Positions 53,604-62,573 are shown, numbered from the stretch's first letter. The stretch: DNA of 64,000 nt from JAIEPT01 sp038217425 (GCA_038217425.1 JBBQPM010000005.1:1-64000), one strand, 5' to 3'. The notes: generated from the sequence alone by a model not told the origin. Program-made: numbers and translations.

Positions 53604-55193
53604 TCAAAACTTCTTCGTCTGGCTGGGCACCGGCGTCCGGCGATGCGCCAGCGCCTCCGCGCCCAGACGTCGCAAGCGCCATCCCAGCGCCGTCAAGGTT
53701 GCGGACCAGAGCACGCCAAACTCCAGTGGCGCCCACGTCAGGTGCATCGGCATCAAGATTCCCACACCCATGAACGTCAGGCCGATCAGGTAGCAGATGC
53801 CCCAGTAGTTGGCGCCCATCACGAAGAGCGCCAGTCCCGACGCCATCGTGATGTAGGGATACGGCAGCAGTTCCGTGAGATAGAGCAAATGAGCGTTGCT
53901 CCCCTCGTCGATGATATCGTAGCTGCTCAGAAGCCGCGTCGAGACGATCATGCCGCTGTACGCGAGAAAGAAGCCGATCCAGATCGTCCAGAGTTCGCGT
54001 TCCGGGGGCGAGGTCGGCAGCAGCTGATTGCGACGATGGTACCAGAAGAGAAACCCCAGCAGCACAAACTGCACGAAACGGATCGAGAAGACCGCCGATT
54101 TGGGAGCCGAGAATCGAATCAGGAAAAAGACGAGGACGTGCTCGACGAAGATAACGCCCGCCATCACCAGGAGCATCGAACTCCAGGCGCTGAAGGCGAC
54201 GTCGTGATGGCTTCGACCCAGAGCGCGTCGCACGAAGTCCAGGACGTTGAAACTGCGGGCGTTGATCGTTTCGCCGTCGAGATAGCGTTTGAGATCCTCC
54301 GCGAGCGCTTCGGCGCTGGCGTAGCGATGCGCGGGATCCTTCTGCAGACATTTGAGGCAGATGGTCTCGAGGTCGTGGTCGACCGCTGGGTTGACCAAGC
54401 TGGGGGGCGCGGGGTCGTTGTGGATGACTTGCACGACGGTGTCGTAAGGGTTTTCGGCCTGGAAGGGGGGCTTGCCGGTGATGAGTTCGTAGAGGATGGC
54501 GCCGAGGCTGTAGACGTCTCCCGCGGGACCGACTTCGTGGTTGCGTCCCTGCGCCTGCTCGGGCGCCATGTAGCTGGGAGTGCCGAGGACGGCGCCGGTG
54601 CGGGTTTGCCCGGAGTCCTTGCCGATGCGTTTGGCGAGTCCGAAATCGGTGACGTGCGGTTCGTCGTTTTCGTCGATGAGAATGTTGGACGGCTTCAGAT
54701 CGCGATGCAGAATCCCCTGGCGATGGGCGTAATGCACGGCCCTGGCGATGATCTGCACGTACCGCGCCGCATGCCGTCCCGAGAGGGGCCCATGAGCGAG
54801 CCGTTGCGCGAGGCTTTCGCCCTGGATGAACTCCATGGTGAAAAAGTGATCGCCCTGTACGGCGCCGACCTCATGCACTTTGACGATGTGGGGGTGGCGC
54901 AGGTTGGCAGCCGCCTCCGCCTCGGAGCGAAAGCGGGTAATGTCTTCGTCGTCGGCGAGCCTGCCGGCAAGGATCATCTTGAGCGCGACGATGCGGTTGA
55001 GGGGAATCTGTCGGGCGCGATAGACGACGCCCATGCCGCCGCGGGCGATCTCGGCGAGGAGTTCGTAATCGCCGAAGGCGCCCAGCCGCGAGCCCGAAGC
55101 GGGCTTGACGGGATGGGAGCGCAGATCTTGCTGGGTGGCCGCCTGATCCAGGGCGATCGGTAAGTGGGGCGTGGTAGGCGGAGTGTCGGCCAT
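53604..55193 (-). CDS. PknB-type Ser/Thr kinase with polytopic membrane domain
   Basis: 529 residues from the ATG at 55193 (MADTPPTTPHLPIALDQAAT); an earlier frame start at 55358 crosses the divergent gene's promoter and is rejected. Kinase domain about 45-310: EIARGGMGVVYRARQIPLNR, VALKMILAG, HRDLKPSNILIDEN, VTDFGLAKRIG, GTPSYMAPEQAQGRNHEVGP. The C-terminal 200 residues hold about six membrane helices (SMLLVMAGVIFVEHVLVFFL, FVQFVLLGFLFWYHR, ITMASGLALFVMGANYWGIC). It is a membrane-anchored signalling kinase whose sensor part is the membrane domain itself. Located directly upstream of hpnE. Confidence 0.93.
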   Translation of the reverse strand: MADTPPTTPHLPIALDQAATQQDLRSHPVKPASGSRLGAFGDYELLAEIARGGMGVVYRARQIPLNRIVALKMILAGRLADDEDITRFRSEAEAAANLRHPHIVKVHEVGAVQGDHFFTMEFIQGESLAQRLAHGPLSGRHAARYVQIIARAVHYAHRQGILHRDLKPSNILIDENDEPHVTDFGLAKRIGKDSGQTRTGAVLGTPSYMAPEQAQGRNHEVGPAGDVYSLGAILYELITGKPPFQAENPYDTVVQVIHNDPAPPSLVNPAVDHDLETICLKCLQKDPAHRYASAEALAEDLKRYLDGETINARSFNVLDFVRRALGRSHHDVAFSAWSSMLLVMAGVIFVEHVLVFFLIRFSAPKSAVFSIRFVQFVLLGFLFWYHRRNQLLPTSPPERELWTIWIGFFLAYSGMIVSTRLLSSYDIIDEGSNAHLLYLTELLPYPYITMASGLALFVMGANYWGICYLIGLTFMGVGILMPMHLTWAPLEFGVLWSATLTALGWRLRRLGAEALAHRRTPVPSQTKKF

Positions 55194-55305
55194 GGCGGCA
55201 TCGCAAGGGTGAGGAGTTAAGCGACAGTCTAATGTAAGCGATCCGCCCGGCCAGAGCCACCACGGAGTTGGACTTTTGCAGCGAAGCAGGCGAGGCGAAC
55301 GGGTC

Positions 55306-55334
55306 TTGACAGAGCGACGGCGCCGGGTTATTTC
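55306..55334 (+). promoter_or_regulatory. promoter of the outer-membrane-type protein gene
   Basis: TTGACA (55306-55311), 17 bases, TATTTC (55329-55334). The -35 is perfect and the -10 weak. Start near 55341 leaves about 20 bases before the GTG at 55362. Confidence 0.45.
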
Positions 55335-55361
55335 GCGTCGCCCGACTTCGGAGAGCAATCC

Positions 55362-56369
55362 GTGAGGTCCGCCGCCTTATTCATCGTGGTACTGGGAAGC
55401 TGCGTCGCGCCGCTGGCGGCTCAGGTGCGCCTGGGGAATCCGGAGACCGCTCCGACCGAAGCGACGGCAATCCCCATGCCGACGGTAATCGTGCCGACCC
55501 ACTCCGAACGGCCCCCCGAGCCGCGCCTGATGCCGGCGGAATTCCCGGAGCCGTACTTGCCGTTGCCGTTTTACTTGCAAAATCTGGCGCTCTTCGGCGG
55601 TTTCGACGGCTCGCGGGCGCCGGACGATCTCGGCATCAACGCCAATATCGGCGGACGCCTCGGCTTGCAAACCGGCCTGCCCCTCATCGAATCCGCGGGC
55701 CTGGGCTTACAACTCGGCATCGCCGGCAGCTATCACCGCACCGCGACCCAGTTCTTGCGCCTGAACGACGAACCGGGAGAACGCTCGCAGATCTTCTCGA
55801 CGCTCGGCATCCTGCAACGCACCGACTGGGGCCTCTCCTGGGCGCTCGCCTACGACTACGCCCATACGCAGTCCTACTCGACGCTCGATCTGGGCCAGTG
55901 GCGCGGACAGATCAGCCTGCAAGTCATGCCGACGCTCGAGGTCGGCGTCTGGGGCACGTACCGCGATCGCGCTGACTCCGCGACCGTCGCCGGCGAGACG
56001 TTTCACCTCCAGGCGATCAATCAAACCAACTTGTTCTTCCGCTACACCTGGCCGACGCAGGCGGTCACGAGTTTCTGGATCGGCCTGGCCCAGGAGCACG
56101 GCCAGGCGGTACTCGGCATCCCGGGCGACGTGCCGATTCGCAACGTTTTCGTCTACGGCGCCGACGCCCACATCCCGCTCAGCCAGCGCGTCGCCTTGTA
56201 CGGCGAAGCGAACTTCATCACGCCCAACGACACCGGCACCGTGACCGCGTTCCTGGGCCTGGTCTTTTACCCCGGCGGAAACGCCGCCAGCGCCGGCAGG
56301 AATCCCTTTGCCCCGGTGCTGCCGCTCGCCAACAATCCCAATTTCTCTTTCGACGCCCGGCGCAATTGA
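55362..56369 (+). CDS. secreted beta-rich protein, DUF6666-like
   Basis: 335 residues starting at a GTG with GGAGAG upstream. Signal peptide MRSAALFIVVLGSCVAPLAA. The mature part alternates short beta strands with aromatic and Gly residues (LGLQTGLPLIESAGLGLQLG, WGLSWALAYDYAHTQSYSTL, VYGADAHIPLSQRVALYGEA), and the last strand region ends TAFLGLVFYPGGNAAS. This is the look of a small outer-membrane or surface beta-barrel and agrees with DUF6666, a planctomycete family. Residues 25-65 are Pro-rich. The last 35 residues are a disordered tail. Function unknown. Confidence 0.75.
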   Translation: MRSAALFIVVLGSCVAPLAAQVRLGNPETAPTEATAIPMPTVIVPTHSERPPEPRLMPAEFPEPYLPLPFYLQNLALFGGFDGSRAPDDLGINANIGGRLGLQTGLPLIESAGLGLQLGIAGSYHRTATQFLRLNDEPGERSQIFSTLGILQRTDWGLSWALAYDYAHTQSYSTLDLGQWRGQISLQVMPTLEVGVWGTYRDRADSATVAGETFHLQAINQTNLFFRYTWPTQAVTSFWIGLAQEHGQAVLGIPGDVPIRNVFVYGADAHIPLSQRVALYGEANFITPNDTGTVTAFLGLVFYPGGNAASAGRNPFAPVLPLANNPNFSFDARRN

Positions 56370-56371
56370 AA

Positions 56372-56445
56372 CAAGAGCCGCGACCGCAAGGGAGCGGTTG
56401 TCGCTTCGGGCACTTAAAGCCGCTCCCTAGCGGTCGCGGCTCTTG
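56372..56445. repeat. 28-bp inverted repeat between convergent genes
   Basis: CAAGAGCCGCGACCGCAAGG at the left arm (56372 onward) and its complement ending at 56445 match at 26 of 28 bases. It lies between the beta-rich protein gene (ends 56369) and the convergent membrane gene (ends 56469) and is a likely bidirectional terminator. Confidence 0.88.
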
Positions 56446-56468
56446 AATCCTTGATGAAGAATAACTTC

Positions 56469-57170
56469 CTACCAGCGACGGGGCGGGAAGACCAGGAAGA
56501 GGACATAAAGGACCAGGGCGAGAAAGATGACGCCGAAGATGATGCCGGAAATGGCCATCAACCAGCCGGCGGCAGAGTTCTCGGCGGTGCGCAACAATTC
56601 GCGCTGTTGGCGCAGATCTTTCTCGAGCAAGGCGCGCATGTCGGCGGGGACGCCCAGCCAATCGAGCGACATGTGCCGCATCATGGGGAACCCGCCGAAG
56701 CGCACCGCTCCGCAGGCGAATTCCAGGCCCCACAGCGATCGCCGGCAATCGAGCCCCGCACGCGCCGCACTTTGCGCGAGCAGGTCGGGGACTTGATCGG
56801 GATCGCAATTGTAGATCGACGTTCGGCCCATGTGCAGCCAAATCGTGACCAGCACGAATGTGATCAGTACGACATAGTAGCTGTAATGCAGCGTGGCGAA
56901 CGCAGTCCAGACGTAGAGATATTCGGGCTCGGTGAGGGCGACTGATTCGCGTTCGAAGCGGTAGTGAATCAAGAGCGGGAAGATGCCGAGCAACATGCCG
57001 GAACAGCCCAGGAACAGTCCGACCGCGTCCCAGGCGCCGCTGACGATGATGGGATCCTCACGACGATTGATGTTCGCCAAGACAAGACAGTACGCGCCAA
57101 ATGGCAGGAGCAAAAGCAGAATCGATTCGGCGATCAAGGCGGCACTCCGAGATGATGCGGTCACCCACAT
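56469..57170 (-). CDS. membrane protein of unknown function
   Basis: 233 residues. Four membrane helices can be read: LIAESILLLLLPFGAYCLVL, WDAVGLFLGCSGMLLGIFPL, LHYSYYVVLITFVLVTIWLH and LMAISGIIFGVIFLALVLYV. Between helices three and four lies a soluble loop of about 90 residues with three Cys (IYNCDPD, LDCRRSLWGLEFACG) and a coiled segment (LLEKDLRQQRELLRTAE). The start is six bases after the PHP-hydrolase stop, so the two genes form an operon. No family recognised. Confidence 0.75.
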   Translation of the reverse strand: MWVTASSRSAALIAESILLLLLPFGAYCLVLANINRREDPIIVSGAWDAVGLFLGCSGMLLGIFPLLIHYRFERESVALTEPEYLYVWTAFATLHYSYYVVLITFVLVTIWLHMGRTSIYNCDPDQVPDLLAQSAARAGLDCRRSLWGLEFACGAVRFGGFPMMRHMSLDWLGVPADMRALLEKDLRQQRELLRTAENSAAGWLMAISGIIFGVIFLALVLYVLFLVFPPRRW

Positions 57171-57176
57171 TATATA

Positions 57177-58496
57177 TTAGGGCGTCACGGGCTGAGTCCA
57201 GGCCATCTCGACGTCCCCCTTCTGAAACGGATTCGGATGCAGCTTGCTCGAAATGACTCGGGCCCGCACGTAGATCTCTTTCCCCGTAAACGTATACTCC
57301 GCCGATGTTCCCTCGGAAGATTGGGCCACAGTCCCGATCATCGGCGAGTAGATGCGCGAGACGGGGAGCAGGTTCCCCTTCTCGTCCTGGGCGGCCTTCG
57401 AATCGAGCGGCGCGTCGCGCTCGGCGGCGATGAACTCGATCCTGTACTTCACCCCCTCCTCGGGCTTCACTTGTACGATTATTTTCTTGCCGTCGCGGCG
57501 AACGTCGGCGAGCGAGACGCCGCTGGAGGCGTAGAAATCGCCTCGCTCCATGGCATCTACCAAGCTTTCCGAGGTGAGGTGATGGGCTCGAACCATGATC
57601 CAACCGCGTCCCGGATTGGGCTTGCCCGCGCCGTAAACGTGGTAGTTGTGCGCGTCGTCGGTCGCCAGGCCGTAGACGATCGGCAGCTTGCGATTGGAGA
57701 GTCGCAGCGCCAGAGCGATGTCCCACATGCGTTCGGTGTTGGGATGGGTGTCGTCGCCGTAGTTCTTGACGCCGGGATGGCCGTTGAAGACCTCGAAATA
57801 TTTGAGTTCGTCGGCGAGCATGTCCTCGACGTTCACGCCCCACTGCCAGTTGGGATGGTTGAGGAAGGCGAGGATGCGGTAGCCGGTCTTGGTCCGCTGC
57901 TCCTGGATTTGACGCAGATTGACGGCAATGGTCTCGCGAACGCTGGATCCGTCGAGCGGCAGAATCGGGTTGCGGACATTGATGGCGTTGATGTGCACGG
58001 GATTCTTGGCGAACTTGTGCGTGACCTCTTCGCCCTGCACGAGCAGGAACTTGCCCGGTTCGTCGAGGAGGCTGCGAAACTCGCTGAGCGGCTTGAGCCG
58101 GACTTGATCGACTGGCTTCATGTCTTTGTCGACGCCTTTGCGCTGTTCGACCCAGAAATCGCCGAAGCGAGCGCGGTATTTTTCCAGGGCGAGGACGCGC
58201 GGGCCGGGTTTGAGGTCGGTCCAGCGCTGGCCTTCGGAGAGGACGTTGTGATCCGACAGGCAGAGGAAGTGGTAGCCGTGGGTCTTGTACCAGTCGGCGA
58301 TCATTTCGGGGAAGTCGTCGCCGTCGCTCCAGAGCGAGTGGGTGTGGAGGTTGCCTTTCCAGAACGTGGGCCCGGCAGGCGGCGGCACGGCGGGAGTCGA
58401 GTTTTGCAGCGGAGCGGCGTGTTGCCACTGGAGCGCCGCCAGGAACGTGATGCCAACGACGACGAGGAGCGCGAAGGCGCGGGCGTTGCGGGACAT
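57177..58496 (-). CDS. PHP-domain (CehA/McbA-type) metallohydrolase
   Basis: 439 residues. Signal peptide or anchor (FALLVVVGITFLAALQWQHA). PHP metal motifs: GNLHTHSLWSDGDDFPEMIA (HTHS and downstream D), HFLCLSDHNVLSEGQRW, LLVQGEEVTHKFAKNPVHIN and AFLNHPNWQWGVNVEDMLAD, then LATDDAHNYHVYGAG with the C-terminal His/Asp pair. The order fits CehA/McbA-family phosphodiesterase-like hydrolases. The last 110 residues form a beta domain (ADVRRDGKKIIVQVKPEEGV). Extracytoplasmic, unknown substrate. It is co-transcribed with the membrane protein downstream. Confidence 0.88.
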   Translation of the reverse strand: MSRNARAFALLVVVGITFLAALQWQHAAPLQNSTPAVPPPAGPTFWKGNLHTHSLWSDGDDFPEMIADWYKTHGYHFLCLSDHNVLSEGQRWTDLKPGPRVLALEKYRARFGDFWVEQRKGVDKDMKPVDQVRLKPLSEFRSLLDEPGKFLLVQGEEVTHKFAKNPVHINAINVRNPILPLDGSSVRETIAVNLRQIQEQRTKTGYRILAFLNHPNWQWGVNVEDMLADELKYFEVFNGHPGVKNYGDDTHPNTERMWDIALALRLSNRKLPIVYGLATDDAHNYHVYGAGKPNPGRGWIMVRAHHLTSESLVDAMERGDFYASSGVSLADVRRDGKKIIVQVKPEEGVKYRIEFIAAERDAPLDSKAAQDEKGNLLPVSRIYSPMIGTVAQSSEGTSAEYTFTGKEIYVRARVISSKLHPNPFQKGDVEMAWTQPVTP

Positions 58497-58517
58497 AAGA
58501 AGTAACCCTTATTTGAG

Positions 58518-58589
58518 GTTTAGCCGTCGCGTCCTCGCGGCGCGGCAAGCGGGCTTGTACGCCGCGCCGCGAGGACGCGGCGGCTAAAC
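58518..58589. repeat. 29-bp inverted repeat between folD and PHP hydrolase
   Basis: Arms 58518-58546 and 58561-58589 match at 28 of 29 bases, loop 14; core CGCGTCCTCGCGGCGCGGC. It includes the folD stop codon and separates two same-strand genes. Confidence 0.9.
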
Positions 58590-59429
58590 TGCGCGTTTCG
58601 CGGATTGCAGTGTGTTGGACAGCAACATGGTGATGGTCATGGGCCCCATGCCGCCCGGGACCGGCGTCAGCGCGGACGCGACTTCTTTGACGCCGTCGAA
58701 ATCGACGTCGCCCACGAGCTTGCCATCGGAGCCGCGATTGATGCCCACATCGACGACGACGGCGCCAGGCTTTACCATGTCGGCCTTGAGAAACTTCGCC
58801 TGACCGATCGCCACCACGACGATGTCCGCCAACCGCGTCAGGGCGCCGATATCCTTCGTGCGGCTATGGCACACCGTCACCGTCGCGTCGGCGCCGGCCA
58901 TTTTCTGCATGAGAATGAGCGCCAGCGGCTTGCCGACGATGTTGCTTCGGCCCACGATGACGACGTGTTTCCCCGCGATCGGAATGCCGTAACGCATCAG
59001 GATCTGTTGCACCCCCAACGGCGTGCAGGCCAGGAAACGCGGCTGACCGGCGGTGAGCAGACCCAGGTTCAGCGGCCCGAAACCGTCGACGTCCTTCTCG
59101 GGAGCCACGGCCTGGATGATCGCCAGCTCTTCGATCTGTTGGGGGAGCGGCAGTTGCACGAGGATGCCGTGCACGAGCGGATCGGCATTGAGTCGGGCAA
59201 TGAGGTCCAGCAGTTGAGTTTGCGTAGCGTCCGCGGGGAGTTCGTGCAGCCAGCTTGCCATGCCGACGTTTTCGCAGGCTTTGCGCTTGTTGCGAACGTA
59301 GACCTGGCTGGCAGGATTTTCGCCGACGAGGACGGCCGCCAAACCGGGCTTGAGGCCCGTGCGGGCGATCTCGTCGGCGATCTCCTTCTGCATGGTCTGA
59401 GCGAGCGTTTTGCCGTCGAGCAGGAGCAT
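58584..59429 (-). CDS. folD: bifunctional methylenetetrahydrofolate dehydrogenase/cyclohydrolase
   Basis: 281 residues. YVRNKRKACENVGMASWLHE carries the catalytic Lys (Y-x3-K), VLVGENPASQVYV and GILVQLPLPQQI the substrate-binding region, KDVDGFGPLNLGLLTAGQPR the PEKDVDG motif, and VVIVGRSNIVGKPLALILMQ the NADP site. TPVPGGMGPMTITMLLSNTL ends the domain. It interconverts methylene-, methenyl- and formyl-tetrahydrofolate, so this genome has folate C1 handling as well as the methanofuran-linked Fhc system. Monocistronic, bounded by inverted repeats on both sides. Confidence 0.96.
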   Translation of the reverse strand: MLLLDGKTLAQTMQKEIADEIARTGLKPGLAAVLVGENPASQVYVRNKRKACENVGMASWLHELPADATQTQLLDLIARLNADPLVHGILVQLPLPQQIEELAIIQAVAPEKDVDGFGPLNLGLLTAGQPRFLACTPLGVQQILMRYGIPIAGKHVVIVGRSNIVGKPLALILMQKMAGADATVTVCHSRTKDIGALTRLADIVVVAIGQAKFLKADMVKPGAVVVDVGINRGSDGKLVGDVDFDGVKEVASALTPVPGGMGPMTITMLLSNTLQSAKRAV

Positions 59430-59444
59430 GGGAATCTCTCTCGA

Positions 59445-59521
59445 GGCGAGCCAGGTCGCGTAAGCGCCTGGAGTAAGCGTCCGTGTGCATCACTCCAGGC
59501 GCTTACGCGTCCTGGCTCGCC
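59445..59521. repeat. 30-bp inverted repeat between WD40 gene and folD
   Basis: Arms 59445-59474 and 59492-59521 match at 29 of 30 bases; core CCAGGACGCGTAAGCGCCTGG-type. It lies between the stop of the WD40 gene and the start of folD, both on the minus strand. Confidence 0.9.
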
Positions 59522-59529
59522 AATTATGT

Positions 59530-60690
59530 TTACTTCACGTCCCAAATTTTGATGAGCCCATCGGCGCCGCCGGAGACCAGGCGCTTGCCGTCGACGCTGA
59601 AGGCCACGCTGGTGACCGTGCCGTTGTGCGCCTTGATGAGCTGCACTTCTTTGCCGTCGCTGACGTTGAGGATGTGGATCGTCTTGCCCCAGGTGCCGAC
59701 CGCGAGTTTGCTGCCGTCCTTGCTGACGTCGAAGCCCCAGATGCCGTCGGCGACCTTGAACTCCTGAAGTTGCTTGCCCGCCAGGTCGAGGATCTTGATC
59801 TCGCCTTCGAGATTGGCGGCGATGACCTTCTTGCTGTCCTTGGTGAAGGCGACGTGCGTGAACTCCCGGCCCGCGATTTTCGTGACGATCTCCTTCTTGG
59901 TCTTGTCGTCGACCTTCTTTTCCGTTTTTTCGATCTTGAAGGCGCCGAGTTCTTTGCCGCTGGCCGCGTCCCAGATCTTGACCGATCCGTCATGGCTCCC
60001 GGTGGCGACATGCTTGCCGTCGCTGCTGAATGCGGCCGAGTAGACGGTGCCAGTATGTCCCTTGAGGTTCTGCGTTTCCTTGGCCGCGGCCAAGTCCCAG
60101 ATCTTGGCAGTGCCGTCTTCGCTGGCGCTCACGAGATACTTGCCGTCCGCGGAGATGCTGACGCTTTGAATCGTCTGTTCGTGTCCCTTGATCGACTTGC
60201 TCGCCTTGTCGCTTTTGCCGTCCCAGAATTTGATCTCGCCTTCCCAGGCCTTCTTCTCCTTGTTGAACTTACCGTCGGCGGAGAGGATCTGATCCTTGTG
60301 TACCGCCAATGCGAAAAACTCGCCCGCTCCCTTGAACGTCGCGACGTCTTTCTTGGCGCCCAGATCCCAGACGCGCAACGTGCGGTCCTTGCCGGCGGAG
60401 ATGACGCCCTTGCCGTCGGCGGAGAACAGCACGCCGGTCACGAAGCTGGTGTGCCCCTTGAGCTCGACCTTGGGGACGTCGGGAACAAAGGGTTCGGGCT
60501 TCTTTTCTTCGACCTTGGTCTCGGTCTTCTTCTCCTCGGTCTTCTTCTCTTCGACTTTCTTCTCCTCGACCTTCTTTTTCTTCTTCTTGTCCGCGCCAGT
60601 CTGAGCATCGGCGGGGGAGAGGCCCAGGAGCAGACCGACGGTTAAGATGCTGATAAAAGGGAGCAAAAGACGCGACACGACGGCGTTCAT
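59530..60690 (-). CDS. exported WD40-repeat protein
   Basis: 386 residues from the ATG at 60690, with GAGG about nine bases upstream. Signal peptide (FISILTVGLLLGLSPADAQT). Residues about 30-65 are a highly charged Lys/Glu linker (KKKVEEKKVEEKKTEEKKTE). The rest is a beta-propeller of about seven WD40 repeats, for example LKGHTSFVTGVLFSADGKGV, ILSADGKFNKEKKAWEGEIK, IKGHEQTIQSVSISADGKYL and LKGHTGTVYSAAFSSDGKHV. Each ends in the IWD type of strand. Probably a periplasmic or surface scaffold. Confidence 0.92.
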   Translation of the reverse strand: MNAVVSRLLLPFISILTVGLLLGLSPADAQTGADKKKKKKVEEKKVEEKKTEEKKTETKVEEKKPEPFVPDVPKVELKGHTSFVTGVLFSADGKGVISAGKDRTLRVWDLGAKKDVATFKGAGEFFALAVHKDQILSADGKFNKEKKAWEGEIKFWDGKSDKASKSIKGHEQTIQSVSISADGKYLVSASEDGTAKIWDLAAAKETQNLKGHTGTVYSAAFSSDGKHVATGSHDGSVKIWDAASGKELGAFKIEKTEKKVDDKTKKEIVTKIAGREFTHVAFTKDSKKVIAANLEGEIKILDLAGKQLQEFKVADGIWGFDVSKDGSKLAVGTWGKTIHILNVSDGKEVQLIKAHNGTVTSVAFSVDGKRLVSGGADGLIKIWDVK

Positions 60691-60788
60691 GACACACATC
60701 CTCGGAAAGTTGGCGATCATCTGGTAGAGGAGATTGTCGCAGGACGTGCGGCAAGGTCAAGTGCCGAGCGGAGATTTGGAGCGGGCGC

Positions 60789-61139
60789 TCAAGGTTTGGC
60801 AGGCGGGATCAGGCTGCGGAGAACGTATTCGGCATATTCAATCGCCACCGTCAGCATTACGCCTGGATCGTCGCTCAGTTCTGGATCGTAATCACATTCG
60901 TTTCGCAATGCGCGAAGCCGATCGAGACAGGTCGAAGTTTTTGCGCGTCGCTTACGCGCGAGATGAGCGCGCAAACGGCCATGGTCGTCGGCGGTTTCGA
61001 GCGGAATAAACTCCAAGTAGTTTGCCGCGTACTGATGGGCGACTCCAAATGCCGCGTAATATGCACGGCTGATGCCTGCGCGTTGCAAGGATTCAGGAAC
61101 GACGCCCGGAATCGAATGCGCTCCAAGCCAGCGAGCCAA
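60789..61139 (-). CDS. HEPN-domain protein, 5' end probably damaged
   Basis: 116 residues from a TTG at 61139. ESLQRAGISRAYYAAFGVAH and CLDRLRALRNECDYDPEL are the HEPN signature: the first helix pair and an RNxxxY-like end with RNECDY, a motif linked to RNase activity in HEPN toxins. The same frame is open upstream to 61199 and reads NFKAFDWREYLALARWLGAH, the usual beginning of this family, but with no ATG, GTG or good start there. The normal start has probably been lost. The gene lies directly behind the interrupted reading frame at 61174-61557. Confidence 0.6.
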   Translation of the reverse strand: MARWLGAHSIPGVVPESLQRAGISRAYYAAFGVAHQYAANYLEFIPLETADDHGRLRAHLARKRRAKTSTCLDRLRALRNECDYDPELSDDPGVMLTVAIEYAEYVLRSLIPPAKP

Positions 61140-61173
61140 CGCGAGGTATTCGCGCCAATCGAATGCCTTGAAG

Positions 61174-61557
61174 TTAACGACTCCGTTTGCTCCGAATATT
61201 CACCAGAATCCATCCGGAGACTTCCGACATTTCACGATAAATTGATTCGGTCGCAATATCGGCTCTGTCCAAAACAACGACATCGATCGTTGCCTGGCTT
61301 ACATAAAGAACCAGATATACGTCGACGATCTACGGATCGCGGTACACTGTGAAGACTAACTCGGCATCCGCCCCTAATTCAGTGCGGACCGCAGCGCAAA
61401 TTCTTCCGCAGTACGGCAGAATCTCAGGAAACTCGGCGAGGTAGGCCTGTACCTCGTCGTTCCGCTCGAGGCGTACGTTCGATTTCGCGAGCCCTTCCTG
61501 AAGTATGGAAAGGGCCGATTCCTCGTGAACGGGGCTCGAAACACTCGAGATCTGCAC
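61174..61557 (-). pseudogene. gene interrupted by an in-frame TAG, partner of the HEPN gene
   Basis: From a GTG at 61557 the frame reads SPVHEESALSILQEGLAKSN and RTELGADAELVFTVYRDP to a TAG at 61332-61330. It then continues open for 51 more codons (VYLVLYVSQATIDVVVLDRA, MSEVSGWILVNIR) to a TAA at 61176-61174. The normal family reads a Glu codon (RDPEI.D.YL.LYVR) at the place of the stop, so one point mutation (GAG to TAG) explains it. The whole would be 127 residues. It is found next to HEPN proteins in other planctomycetes, as far as I recall. Both genes of the pair look decayed. Confidence 0.6.
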
Positions 61558-61633
61558 GGTTGAAATGACATCGCTCCTGCAAAAACATTGCGGTTCGCGG
61601 CGCCTTCAACTTACGGCTCGAACCGGCGTCGCG

Positions 61634-62470
61634 TCAATCGCTTTGCAGGTTCTCGCTGAGCTTGCTCAGCGCTTCACTTTCGATCTGGCGGACGCGCTCG
61701 CGCGTCAGGCCCAGGCTCTCGCCGATCTCCTTCAGCGTCTTGGGCTCTTCGTCGTCCAGGCCGAACCGCATGCGCAGGACCGTCGCCTCGCGCTTGTCCA
61801 TCTTGTCGAGCAACTCCAGCACGTGCTTGAGATCGTCCGACTCCACAAGCTCCATGTCGGGCGAGCGCGAATTGCTGTCCATGACCATTTCATCGAGCGA
61901 CCAACCCGATTCGGTCTGCTCCGTCTGCGGCGTGGAGTTGTAGACGCGGATCGCTTTCTTGATGATCGAGAGCTTCTTCTTGGGCAAATCCAGGCTCTTG
62001 GCGATCTCCTCATGCGTCGGCGGTCGGCCCAACTCGTCCTGCAGCTTTGCCGTCGCCCGGCGCCATTTGGCGAGGAGCTCGACCATGTACGCAGGGATGC
62101 GAATCGTCTTTGCGGTATTGACCAGAGCCCGCTTGATCGACTGCTTGATCCAGTAACTGGCGTACGTGGAAAATCGCGTGTTCATCGCCGGGTCAAACCC
62201 TTCGACGGCGCGGAGTAGACCGAGGTTGCCTTCCTCGATGAGATCCTGAAGGCCCAGGCCCTTACCGGTATAACTGCGGGCGATGTTGACCACCAGACGA
62301 AGATTGGCGCGGACCATGCGATCGCGCGCTTCGCTGTCGCCGTCCTCGATCAGTCGCGCAAGGCGTTTCTCTTCGTCCGCATTGAGCAACGGCGTTTCGT
62401 TGATTTCACGGAGGTAAGTTTCGAGCGGCGACTGCACCGCTCCGCTGCGCGCTCTACGGGGTCGATTCAT
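61634..62470 (-). CDS. RNA polymerase sigma-70 family factor (group 1/2)
   Basis: 278 residues. Region 1.2 PLETYLREINETPLLNADEE, region 2 ARDRMVRANLRLVVNIARSY and GNLGLLRAVEGFDPAMNTRF with STYASYWIKQSIKRAL, region 3 ELGRPPTHEEIAKSLDLPKK, and region 4 ATVLRMRFGLDDEEPKTLKE with LTRERVRQIESEALSKL. It lacks a region 1.1, so it is a compact RpoD-like or group 2 sigma factor, such as the alternative major sigma factors of planctomycetes. A strong promoter is visible 67 bases upstream. The usual primary sigma gene may be elsewhere. Confidence 0.93.
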   Translation of the reverse strand: MNRPRRARSGAVQSPLETYLREINETPLLNADEEKRLARLIEDGDSEARDRMVRANLRLVVNIARSYTGKGLGLQDLIEEGNLGLLRAVEGFDPAMNTRFSTYASYWIKQSIKRALVNTAKTIRIPAYMVELLAKWRRATAKLQDELGRPPTHEEIAKSLDLPKKKLSIIKKAIRVYNSTPQTEQTESGWSLDEMVMDSNSRSPDMELVESDDLKHVLELLDKMDKREATVLRMRFGLDDEEPKTLKEIGESLGLTRERVRQIESEALSKLSENLQSD

Positions 62471-62543
62471 GGGTGTATACCAGTTGAGGGAAAATTCCCA
62501 GGACCGCCAAGCCCTCCATGAAGGGTTCGCTGAGCTTCAGCTA

Positions 62544-62573
62544 ATTGTATGCCAGGCGCGCAAACTCCGTCAA
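62544..62573 (-). promoter_or_regulatory. sigma-70-like promoter of the sigma factor gene
   Basis: On the minus strand TTGACG (62573-62568) and TACAAT (62549-62544) are 18 bases apart. Transcription near 62537 leaves a leader of about 67 bases. The rest of the 387-base gap 62471-62857 contains this promoter and one inverted repeat but no gene. Confidence 0.6.

Noticed and set aside
53250..55163. A 637-codon open frame on the plus strand over hpnE and the kinase.
   Set aside because: It crosses two well-defined minus-strand genes and has Arg/Gly-rich shadow composition.
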